Program-made: the position numbers and the translations under genes
Source: Tabrizicola sp.
GTDB lineage: Bacteria > Pseudomonadota > Alphaproteobacteria > Rhodobacterales > Rhodobacteraceae
Length of the DNA: 64,000 nt
Direction of reading: 5' to 3'
NCBI RefSeq assembly: GCF_030694085.1
Contig: NZ_JAUXZE010000035.1
Location: forward strand, 620,001 to 684,000
Shown here: in pieces, positions 55,012-62,523 of the stretch
Layout: each line of letters begins with the position of its first letter
Position numbering within the stretch: the stretch's first letter is position 1
Notes under the pieces: generated by a model
Databases searched by the model: none
Seen by the model: the letters and a program-made list of their open reading frames with translations, nothing else
Told to the model about the DNA's origin: nothing

Positions 55012-56034
55012 ATGCAACGTCTGACCCTGACCACCGCCCTTGTGACCCTGGCCTTGCCCGCTTGGGCCGAAGGGACGTTGAACATCTACAACTTCGGGCT
55101 CTACACGCCCCCGGACCTGATCGCGAAGTTCGAAAAGGCCTACGACGTGAGCGTCACCCTGACCGAATACGACAGCAATGAAACCGCGATAGCCAAGATC
55201 GAGGCCGGCGGTCACGGCTTCGACATCGTCGTCCCCTCGGCTGCGGTCGTGCCGATTTACATCGAGAAGGGGTTGTTGCTGAAGTCGGACCCCAACACGA
55301 TGGAAAACTTCAAGCACCTCGCCCCCGACTGGGTCGATGTCTCCTGGGACCCAGGCCGGTCCTACACCGTTCCTTACGTCTGGGGCACGACGGGCGTGAT
55401 GGTCAATACCGACATCTACAAGGGCGACATCAACACCTCCGACATCTTCCTGAACCCGCCAGAGGAGTTGAAAGGCAAGATCAATGTCGTTCCCGCGATG
55501 AACGATGTGATCGACATGGCGATCTGGTCGGTCGGCGGCGAGTCCTGCACCACCGACAGGGAGGTCCTGAAGGCCGCCCGTGACAAGCTGGTGGCGGCCA
55601 AGCCATTCTGGGCCTCGATCGACTACGCCAGCTTCGAGAAGTTCATCAACGAGGACCTGCAGGCCTCGGTTTTCTGGAGCGGGGCCGCCATGCGCATCCG
55701 GGCTGAAAATCCGGGATTTGCTTATGGCTATCCGAAAGAGGGCTTCTCGCTTTGGCAGGACAACGTTGCGATATTGGCCGACGCGCAAAACATGGACAAC
55801 GCGAAGCTGTTCCTGAACTTCATCATGGACCCGGAAAACGCCGCCTTGATCTCGACCTACACGGGTTACGGCAACTCCATCCAGGGTAGCGAGGCCTTCA
55901 TGTCCGCCGACCTTCTGGCCGCGCCGGAAATGACGATCCCCGAGGCGGCAAAAGCAGTGGGCCATTTCCAGCAAACCTGCCCGCCCGAGATACAAGACCT
56001 CTACTCGCGGATCTGGACTGATCTGACCAAATAG
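55012..56034 (+). CDS. PotD/PotF-like periplasmic binding protein
   Basis: 340 residues; signal peptide ends AWAEG near residue 20. LNIYNFGLYTPPDLIAKFEK and YDVSVTLTEYDSNETAIAKI match the polyamine-binding protein family (extracellular solute-binding 8). Pocket residues cannot be checked against a structure here, so the substrate may be a polyamine, an amino-sugar or a plant amine. The divergent TetR-amidohydrolase-monooxygenase operon suggests that the transported compound is its substrate. Confidence 0.9.
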   Translation: MQRLTLTTALVTLALPAWAEGTLNIYNFGLYTPPDLIAKFEKAYDVSVTLTEYDSNETAIAKIEAGGHGFDIVVPSAAVVPIYIEKGLLLKSDPNTMENFKHLAPDWVDVSWDPGRSYTVPYVWGTTGVMVNTDIYKGDINTSDIFLNPPEELKGKINVVPAMNDVIDMAIWSVGGESCTTDREVLKAARDKLVAAKPFWASIDYASFEKFINEDLQASVFWSGAAMRIRAENPGFAYGYPKEGFSLWQDNVAILADAQNMDNAKLFLNFIMDPENAALISTYTGYGNSIQGSEAFMSADLLAAPEMTIPEAAKAVGHFQQTCPPEIQDLYSRIWTDLTK

Positions 56035-56099
56035 GACCCCGCTGGCGGCGGCGAAGAAGCCTGGTCAAGTGGGCCGGCTGGTCCAGGGATCGCAAGCAT

Positions 56100-56130
56100 G
56101 GCTGCAGGCAAGTGGATCCTGCCTGCAGCC
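56100..56130. terminator. Bidirectional terminator hairpin between the two catabolic clusters
   Basis: GGCTGCAGGCA-N9-TGCCTGCAGCC, an 11-bp perfect stem in the 103-base gap between the convergent PotD and DctP genes. Confidence 0.75.
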
Positions 56131-56137
56131 GGTGTGC

Positions 56138-57199
56138 TTAATTCATCTCGCCTGCGCGGTCGACCGAGACCGCCGTTTCGGCAGATGCAACGGCTGCGGT
56201 GAAGGCATCCAGCACTTCCGGGCCGCCTTTCACGTTGGCCTTGAACCACTCGAAAACCGGCTCGACGGCGGCTTTGAAGGCCGCCTTTTCCTCGGCGGTC
56301 GGGACATAGATCTCTCCTCCTGCCGCGCGGAAATCGGCATAGGCCTGGATTTCCTTGCGCTTCGGGCTGGCGAAGGTCGCCTGCTGCAGGGCGGCGAAGC
56401 CATCGACCACGATCTGCTGCTGCTCTGGCGTCAGCGACTTGAAGCGGTCGTTGCCCATCCACCAGAAGGCGCCCATGTAGCTGTGGCCATCCAGCGTCAG
56501 GTACTTGATGCCCGCATCCGTGAACTTCATCGACATGATGTCGGTGATCCCGTTCGCCGTGCCTTCAACGACGCCGGTCTGCAGCGAGGTGAACAGCTCC
56601 GGCCACGGGATCGGCGTGGGCGAGGCGCCCAGCGTGGTCGCCAGCGTCTGCGGCAGGTCGGCGGGCACGGTCCGCATCTTCAGTCCGGCAAGGTCACCGG
56701 GCGCGGCAATGCGCTTCTTGGTGTTGGCGTAGTTCCGCCAGCCGCCGGTGTTGCCGATGGTCATCAGACGGATCTTGTCGCCGCTGTCCGCCAGGGCCAT
56801 CGCCCGCAGCTTTGCGGTGAAGTCGGTGCCGGTCAGGACCTCTTCGGCCACGCGGTCATCGCTCATCAGGTAGGGCAGGTCGAGAACCTGAATATAGGGG
56901 AACAGGCCCGCCGCCCCGCCCGAGGTCGAGATGTAGACGTCGATGGTCCCGTCGGCGACACCCGCCAGGCACTCGTCGCCCTTGGCGCACAGCTGGGTGC
57001 CCATGAAGATTTCCACGCCGATCGCGCCGTTCGAGGCATTCTCGACATAGTTCTTGAACACGACGAGGCCGTCGTAATCCTCGTCCTGTTCGTTCGAATT
57101 GGCGGTGGCGCGCAGCATGATGTCCTGCGCGAAGGCTGCGCCAGCGGTGCCCGCCAGAAGCGCGGCCAGCGCGAGGGATTTCAGGGATGATTTCAACAT
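56138..57199 (-). CDS. TRAP transporter substrate-binding protein DctP
   Basis: 353 residues. Signal peptide (MLKSSLKSLALAALLAG, cleavage after AAFAQ). DctP family core: GDLAGLKMRTVPADLP with the conserved Arg that clamps a carboxylate or sulfonate in TRAP binding proteins, and TPIPWPELFTSLQTGVVEGT. CAKGDECLAG could form a disulfide. The substrate need not be a carboxylate; some TRAPs carry sulfonates. Last gene of the monooxygenase-TRAP operon. Its Arg would fit an anionic ligand such as sulfoquinovose or another sulfonate. Confidence 0.9.
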   Translation of the reverse strand: MLKSSLKSLALAALLAGTAGAAFAQDIMLRATANSNEQDEDYDGLVVFKNYVENASNGAIGVEIFMGTQLCAKGDECLAGVADGTIDVYISTSGGAAGLFPYIQVLDLPYLMSDDRVAEEVLTGTDFTAKLRAMALADSGDKIRLMTIGNTGGWRNYANTKKRIAAPGDLAGLKMRTVPADLPQTLATTLGASPTPIPWPELFTSLQTGVVEGTANGITDIMSMKFTDAGIKYLTLDGHSYMGAFWWMGNDRFKSLTPEQQQIVVDGFAALQQATFASPKRKEIQAYADFRAAGGEIYVPTAEEKAAFKAAVEPVFEWFKANVKGGPEVLDAFTAAVASAETAVSVDRAGEMN

Positions 57200-57236
57200 G
57201 GTTCCTCCTGTTGGTTTCTTGTCGGTGTTGAAAGGG

Positions 57237-58526
57237 TCAGTCCACGAACCCCAGTAGTCGGGGCAAGGTCAGGGAAATGGCGGGGACATAGGTGATCATG
57301 AGGATCACCAGGAACTCCACCAGCAGAAACGGCATCACCGCGCGGGCGATGGTTTCCACCCGCAGGCCCGAGACGGCTGACGTGGCGAACAGGACCAGCC
57401 CCATCGGTGGCGTCAGCAGGCCCACGGTCAGGTTCACCACCATGACAACGGCGAAGTGCACCGGGTCGACGCCCAGCGAGACGAAGATCGGCCCCAGGAT
57501 CGGCCCCAGGATGATGATCGCGGGCCCGGCGTCCAGGAACATGCCGACGACGAACAGCAAGAGGTTCACAAGGAGCAGCAGCAGCAGCGGGTTTTCCGTG
57601 ATGCTGAGCAGCGTGGACGCCAGCAGTTCCGGCGTATGCGCCAGTGCCGCTACGGTCTTGAACGCCATCGCCGCGCCGACCAGCAGCATGACAACAGAGC
57701 TGGTGATCCCGGCACGGGTCAGCACACCCGGAATGTCGCGCCAGGTCAGGGTCTTCAGGACGAAGATCGAGATGACGAAGCTGTATCCCACCGCGACCGC
57801 AGCCGCCTCGGTCGGGGTGAAGACGCCCGACAGGATGCCCCCCATCAGCAGAACCGGCGTCATCAGCGGCCAGAAGGCGGCCCCGGCGGCGCGGCCTGCC
57901 TCGGCCCAGCTGGCCTTCTCGCGCGCCTCGGGCAGCTTGTAGTGGTCGGCCATCAGCTTGACGGTGATCATCAGCGCGACCCCGATCAGGACGCCCGGCA
58001 CGATCCCGGCCAGGAACAGCGCGGCGACGCTTTCGCCCATCACATAGGCGTAGATGATCATGATCCCCGATGGCGGGATTATCGGCCCGATGATCGCGCT
58101 GGCGGCGGTGATCGCGGCGGCAAAGGGCTTTGGGTAGCCCTTCTTTTCCATCTGCGGGATGATGATCGACCCCAACGCCGAGACATCTGCCACCGCCGAG
58201 CCGGAGATCCCCGCAAAGAGCATCGAGTCGACGACGTTGACCTGCGCCAACCCGCCCCGGAAATGGCCGACCATCGCCTGCGCGAAGCCGACGATCCGGG
58301 CCGAGATGCCGCCCCGGTTCATCAGCTCGCCCGCCAGCATGAAGAACGGGATCGCCATCAGCGGGAACGAGTTCATCCCCTCATAGACGTTGCGGTACAG
58401 CAGGACGATGTCGCGTTCCTGCCCGTTCAGCCACAGAAGCAGGGCGGGCGCGGCCAGCAGGCCGAAGACCACCGGCAGGCCCAGCATCAGGAAGACCAGG
58501 AACAGGGGCAGGAAGAACGACAGCAT
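57237..58526 (-). CDS. TRAP transporter large permease DctM
   Basis: 429 residues, about 12 membrane segments. Contains GGISARIVGFAQAMVGHFRG and the family's IIPPSGIMIIYAYVMGES region. It drives Na+-dependent uptake with DctQ. Overlaps DctQ end to start, without gap. Confidence 0.93.
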   Translation of the reverse strand: MLSFFLPLFLVFLMLGLPVVFGLLAAPALLLWLNGQERDIVLLYRNVYEGMNSFPLMAIPFFMLAGELMNRGGISARIVGFAQAMVGHFRGGLAQVNVVDSMLFAGISGSAVADVSALGSIIIPQMEKKGYPKPFAAAITAASAIIGPIIPPSGIMIIYAYVMGESVAALFLAGIVPGVLIGVALMITVKLMADHYKLPEAREKASWAEAGRAAGAAFWPLMTPVLLMGGILSGVFTPTEAAAVAVGYSFVISIFVLKTLTWRDIPGVLTRAGITSSVVMLLVGAAMAFKTVAALAHTPELLASTLLSITENPLLLLLLVNLLLFVVGMFLDAGPAIIILGPILGPIFVSLGVDPVHFAVVMVVNLTVGLLTPPMGLVLFATSAVSGLRVETIARAVMPFLLVEFLVILMITYVPAISLTLPRLLGFVD

Positions 58527-59123
58527 CTATTCGGCTCCCGATCCCAGCATGACGGTATCGGGAATGTCGCGCAGGCCTTCGGGACCCCGGATCAGCGCAT
58601 AAAGGTTGCGCAGGGCCAGTTCCACGGCGACCAGCAGCAGAAGCGCCACGCCGACCAGAAGCGAGGCCATCATCCAGGACTTCGGCACTTTCATCCAGGT
58701 CGCAAGATCCAGGCTGACCGGCACGCGCAGAGAGTCGGTCTCGAACCGGCCGCCCAGGCCTGTCACCTCGGACCAGCCGATGCCCAGGGCGATCCAGAGG
58801 ACAAGGATCGTCACTGCCATCAGGAAGACCGACAGCCCGGTCGCCACCATGCGGGGCAGCATGCGGATCACCATGTCGATGGCGACAAAACCGCCCCGGC
58901 GAAAGGCGGTCGGGGCCATCAGCCCGGTGGACCACAGCATCAGGAAGCGCGAGGCTTCTTCGGGCCAGGGCAGGGCGTTGTTCAGGACATAGCGGAAGAA
59001 GACCTGCAACAGGATCACCACGACCATCAATCCCAGGCAGGCAGCCCCGATCCAGCGGCCAAGCGCCAGCAGCGCACCGTTGATCAGGCCCAGGCCGTTG
59101 CAGATGGCCAGAAGTGCGGTCAC
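58527..59123 (-). CDS. TRAP transporter small permease DctQ
   Basis: 198 residues, four membrane segments, with PWPEEASRFLMLWSTGLMAP as the family signature. GTG at 59123 chosen for the GGAGGA site just upstream; an in-frame GTG-less extension to 59195 covers the flavin reductase end and is not credible. Only 37 bases separate it from the flavin reductase gene, so one transcript is likely. Confidence 0.88.
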   Translation of the reverse strand: MTALLAICNGLGLINGALLALGRWIGAACLGLMVVVILLQVFFRYVLNNALPWPEEASRFLMLWSTGLMAPTAFRRGGFVAIDMVIRMLPRMVATGLSVFLMAVTILVLWIALGIGWSEVTGLGGRFETDSLRVPVSLDLATWMKVPKSWMMASLLVGVALLLLVAVELALRNLYALIRGPEGLRDIPDTVMLGSGAE

Positions 59124-59160
59124 GTCTCCTCCCTTCGCCCCCTCTCCCTTGGGGGGTGTT

Positions 59161-59670
59161 TCAGCCGGTAAAGCTTCCGAACCTGCCTTTCGCAAAGACC
59201 AGCGGCTCGCCCTCCTCCAGGGCCAGCCGCAGGACCTGTCCCACGATGATCAGATGATCGCCGCCGTCGTGCGTTGCATGCTGTGCGCAGTCAAAGCGCG
59301 CCAGTGCCCCCGGCAGGACCGGCACGCCCTCGCTGTTCCGGTGCCAGTCAAGGCCGTCGAACCCCGAACCGCCGCGCGAGAACCGGGCGGGCAGGTCGGA
59401 CTGGTGCTGGCCAAGAACATGGATGGCGTAATGGCTTGCGGCGGCAAAGAACGGATAACGTTGCGAGGCCTTGGCAGGCGACCACAACACAAGCGCCGGG
59501 TCCAGCGAGAGGCTGGAAAAGCTGTTGGCGGTAAAGCCCATCGGCCCGTCCGGCCCCTGGATCGTGACCACGGTCACTCCCGTTGCAAAGCGCCCCAGCG
59601 CATCGCGGAACACCCGTGCGTTGGCCGCGTCCGGCACGATCTCTGCTGTCTTAAGGCCGCCATCCGCCAT
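59161..59670 (-). CDS. Flavin reductase (FMN-binding split barrel), SmoA-like
   Basis: 169 residues. RFATGVTVVTIQGPDGPMGF and TANSFSSLSLDPALVLWSPA are the flavin reductase domain motifs; GDHLIIVGQVLRLAL is the C-terminal part. Supplies reduced FMN to the LLM monooxygenase encoded two genes upstream. TGATG overlap with the AKR gene. Reaction follows from the family; the pairing is inference from gene order, and matches SmoA of the sulfo-SMO pathway. Confidence 0.88.
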   Translation of the reverse strand: MADGGLKTAEIVPDAANARVFRDALGRFATGVTVVTIQGPDGPMGFTANSFSSLSLDPALVLWSPAKASQRYPFFAAASHYAIHVLGQHQSDLPARFSRGGSGFDGLDWHRNSEGVPVLPGALARFDCAQHATHDGGDHLIIVGQVLRLALEEGEPLVFAKGRFGSFTG

Positions 59671-60566
59671 CACGCGACCTCGTGCCCCTGGGCAAGCGTG
59701 AGCAGCTCGAACCAGGTCTGGCGGTCCATCGGCACGCGAGCCGCGTCCGAGATCGTGGCGATCCGCGACAGGGTGTTGGTGCCAAGAACGGGGAGGATCT
59801 TCGCCGGGTGATGAAGAAGCCAGGCCACGGCAACGGCGGTCCAGTCGGTGCCAGCCGCCTTGCCGATCGCGTCCAGCCGGGCGCTGAGACCACCGCCCGC
59901 CTCGGCGCGCAGATGGCCACCTGCCAAGGGACTCCACGCCATCGGGGCAATCCCGCGTTCCTGCAGGAAGGCCAGGTCGCCGTTGGTGAACGGGGCGCGG
60001 CAGTTCAGCGACAGTTCGATCTGGTTGGTGACCAGGGGCGTGGTCATCGCCGATTGCAATAGCGTGAAGTCCCAGGGCCGGAAGTTCGACACGCCCACGC
60101 TGCGCACCTTTCCGCCCGCGACAAGCGCATCAAGCGCGCGGCCGGTCTCATGCTGGTCCATCAGGGGGTCGGGGCGGTGGATCAACAGCAGGTCGATCCG
60201 GTCGGTCGCCATCTCGCGCAAGCTGGCCTCGACCGAGGCGGTAATGTGCGCAGCTGAAGTGTCGTAGTACTTGACCCGTGCCGCCGAATGGCGACCGACG
60301 GGCGCGACGATATCGCACTTGGTGACGATCTCGATCCGGTCGCGCAAGCCCGGTGCAGCCCGCAAGGCAGCACCCAGCAGCGTCTCGGCCGTGTAGCCAC
60401 CATAGATGTCGGCCTGATCCATCGTGGTGATGCCCTGCGCAAGGCAGGCCTCGACCTTGGCCTGGACATGGGCGGGCGAGGTGTCGGGGTCGTCGCCCAG
60501 ACGCCACATGCCGTAGACGAGGCGCGACATCGTGATTGGGCCAAGGGTGACACGGTCCATCGTCAT
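59670..60566 (-). CDS. Aldo/keto reductase, SmoB-like
   Basis: 298 residues. Single TIM barrel. Catalytic set: D in TTMDQADIYGGYT, Y in DIYGGYTAET (the AKR tyrosine), K in VTKCDIVAPVG and H in LLIHRPDPLMD. C-terminal SVGVSNFRPWD. In the sulfo-SMO pathway an AKR (SmoB) reduces 6-oxo-glucose to glucose. The order LLM monooxygenase, AKR, flavin reductase here matches smoC, smoB, smoA. TGATG overlaps on both sides. Confidence 0.87.
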   Translation of the reverse strand: MTMDRVTLGPITMSRLVYGMWRLGDDPDTSPAHVQAKVEACLAQGITTMDQADIYGGYTAETLLGAALRAAPGLRDRIEIVTKCDIVAPVGRHSAARVKYYDTSAAHITASVEASLREMATDRIDLLLIHRPDPLMDQHETGRALDALVAGGKVRSVGVSNFRPWDFTLLQSAMTTPLVTNQIELSLNCRAPFTNGDLAFLQERGIAPMAWSPLAGGHLRAEAGGGLSARLDAIGKAAGTDWTAVAVAWLLHHPAKILPVLGTNTLSRIATISDAARVPMDRQTWFELLTLAQGHEVA

Positions 60567-61723
60567 CAGCGGCGCTCTCCGGTCCCAAGAGGGGTGGCGG
60601 GGGTCGTGGCCGGGACCCGGCCATAGGCATGTGGCAAAGAGCAGGTCTTGAGTTCGGGCAGGACCTTGGTTCCGAAATGGTCGCATTCGTCCAGGTGCGG
60701 ATAGCCCGAGAAGATGAAGGCCCGGATTCCCATCGCCTGATATTCCTGAATCCTGGACATAACCTGATCGACCGATCCGACAAGCGCCGCCCCGCAGCCT
60801 GACCGCGCCCGGCCGATCCCGGTCCAGAGGTTTGGTTCGATATAGCCGAACTGGTCCGCCAGTTCGCGCGCCCGCGCCTGATGCGCCACGCCCAGACTGA
60901 TCGAGTCATGCGCCCGGTCGCGGATCATGCGCCCGTATTCGTCGTCCAGCCTGGACACGATGTAGTCGGCATAGTCGCGCGCCTCACCTTCCGTGTCGCG
61001 CACGATCATGTGGACCCGCAGCCCGTAGTCCAGCGTCCGGCCATGCGCGGCAGCGCGGGCGTGGACATCCTGCATCCGCTTGGCCAGCACCTCTTTCGGT
61101 TCCGGCCACATCAGGTAGACGTCGCACTGGGCCCCACACAGTTCCAGCGCGTCGGGGGAATAGCCACCAAAGTACAGAAGCGGGCCACCGTTCTGCTGGT
61201 AAGGGCGCGCCGGGTCGGTCGTGATCTTCGAAATCTGGTAGACGTCGCCGGAATATTCGATGTGATCGCGCGTCCAGGCCTGGCGCAGGATCTCGACCAC
61301 CTCATGACTGCGCTTGTAGCGATAGGCACTGTCGGCGACCTCGCCGGGGAAATCCGAGGAAATCACGTTCAGCGTCAGCCGACCCTGCAGCATGTGGTCA
61401 AGCGTGGCCACCGTGCGGGCCAGCATCACCGGCTGCATCTCGCCGCAACGGATCGCGGCCAGGAAGTTGATGCGGTCGGTGATCGGCGCACAGCCGGCAA
61501 CGAAGGACAGCGTATCCTGCCCGACCTGATACGACGAGGGGCAAAGGATGTTGCGGAACCCGTGCCCTTCGGCCCGCTTCACGATCGACGAGCAATGCGC
61601 CCAGCTGGACCGCAGGTCGCCGTCCGGCACGCCAAGGAACTGGTAGTCGTCGGAACAGAGCGCGGCAAACCAGCTGACCTCGCAGGCATCAAGGTCGGGA
61701 GAGGTGATCGGCACGACCGACAT
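60566..61723 (-). CDS. FMNH2-dependent monooxygenase, SsuD-like (SmoC candidate)
   Basis: 385 residues, luciferase-like fold. ALCSDDYQFLGVPDGDLRSS, LYFGGYSPDALEL, EPNLWTGIGRARSGCGAALVG and FIFSGYPHLDECDHF align with the alkanesulfonate monooxygenase family (SsuD), which cleaves C-SO3 with O2 and reduced FMN to give sulfite and an aldehyde. Sulfoquinovose monooxygenase SmoC is a member. With an AKR and flavin reductase adjacent and no SsuABC, sulfoquinovose or another sulfonate is the leading guess. ATG 61723 has GGAGAC. Confidence 0.88.
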   Translation of the reverse strand: MSVVPITSPDLDACEVSWFAALCSDDYQFLGVPDGDLRSSWAHCSSIVKRAEGHGFRNILCPSSYQVGQDTLSFVAGCAPITDRINFLAAIRCGEMQPVMLARTVATLDHMLQGRLTLNVISSDFPGEVADSAYRYKRSHEVVEILRQAWTRDHIEYSGDVYQISKITTDPARPYQQNGGPLLYFGGYSPDALELCGAQCDVYLMWPEPKEVLAKRMQDVHARAAAHGRTLDYGLRVHMIVRDTEGEARDYADYIVSRLDDEYGRMIRDRAHDSISLGVAHQARARELADQFGYIEPNLWTGIGRARSGCGAALVGSVDQVMSRIQEYQAMGIRAFIFSGYPHLDECDHFGTKVLPELKTCSLPHAYGRVPATTPATPLGTGERR

Positions 61724-61770
61724 GATTCTCTTGTCTCCGGCTGTGGCTTTCCTCTTGCGTAGCATCCGCT

Positions 61771-61784
61771 TTGATGTAGATCAA
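61771..61784. promoter_or_regulatory. Perfect FnrL-type box TTGAT-N4-ATCAA
   Basis: TTGATGTAGATCAA lies in the 88-base divergent region between the monooxygenase operon and the GntR gene. It matches the FnrL consensus of Rhodobacter exactly. It also overlaps two direct repeats (ATGTAGATCAAT, ATGTATCAAT), which could instead be the GntR operator. Confidence 0.55.
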
Positions 61785-61811
61785 TCATGTATCAATTCTG
61801 GATGCGACGGA

Positions 61812-62513
61812 ATGGCTCACCCTGGATCGCTGCCGCTTTACCAGCAGATCGCCGAACTTCTGATCCGCGACATCGCGGCGGGGCGCCTGATCGACGGCGA
61901 ACGCCTGCCGCCCGAGCGCGACATGGCGTCAAACATGGGAATTGCAGTCGGCACCCTGCGGCAGGCGCTGAAATCGTTGACCGAAAAGGGGCTGCTGGAC
62001 CGGGTGCAGGGGTCGGGCAACTATATCCGTGCCAAGGCGGACGCGGCTTCGGTCTATGCGCTGTTCCGGCTGGAGCGGGTGGAAGGCGGCGGCCTGCCGA
62101 CCGCGCGCGTCCTGTCGGTCGACCGCTGCGCCAAGAACCCCGCCCTGCCCCCTTTTGGCGCGCATCACGAAGGCCACCGCATCCGCCGCCTGCGTTTTCT
62201 GTCCGGCAAGGTCGCGGCGGTTGAGGAGATCTGGCTCGACGGCGCCGAGGCCGAGCGCATCGCACAGGCAGACCTGTCAGAGTCACTGTATCTCTACTAC
62301 CGGCAGCGGCTTGGCATCTGGATCGCGCGGGCCGAGGACAGTATCGGACAAGGCCCCCTGCCCGACTGGGCCCCAGCCGAGTTTCCACACCGGCCGGGCA
62401 CGCCCCTGCCACGGATCACCCGCGTCAGCTGGGCGCAGGATGGCCGGTCGGTCGAAGCCTCGCTGACCTGGTACGACCCCGAAACCGTGCGCTATGTTGC
62501 GCGCCTGAAATAG
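61812..62513 (+). CDS. GntR family regulator (HutC/UTRA type)
   Basis: 233 residues. Winged helix: PLYQQIAELLIRDIAAGRLI, then PPERDMASNMGIAVGTLRQA and LDRVQGSGNYIRAKA. The C-terminal effector domain resembles UTRA (about 90-233) with the HIRRLRF-like RRLRFLSGKVAAVEEIW strand. Divergent from the monooxygenase operon and upstream of the Gfo/Idh/MocA gene; likely controls both. Weak ribosome site at ATG 61812. Confidence 0.88.
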   Translation: MAHPGSLPLYQQIAELLIRDIAAGRLIDGERLPPERDMASNMGIAVGTLRQALKSLTEKGLLDRVQGSGNYIRAKADAASVYALFRLERVEGGGLPTARVLSVDRCAKNPALPPFGAHHEGHRIRRLRFLSGKVAAVEEIWLDGAEAERIAQADLSESLYLYYRQRLGIWIARAEDSIGQGPLPDWAPAEFPHRPGTPLPRITRVSWAQDGRSVEASLTWYDPETVRYVARLK

Positions 62514-62523
62514 GACCCCCGTG

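Noticed and set aside
59124..59195. Longer N-terminus of DctQ
   Set aside because: The extension covers the flavin reductase 3' end and is not hydrophobic; GTG 59123 with GGAGGA is better.
60566..61723. Simple taurine/alkanesulfonate (ssu) operon
   Set aside because: No SsuABC genes, and an aldo/keto reductase and a TRAP transporter are present; the SMO-type arrangement explains more of the cluster.
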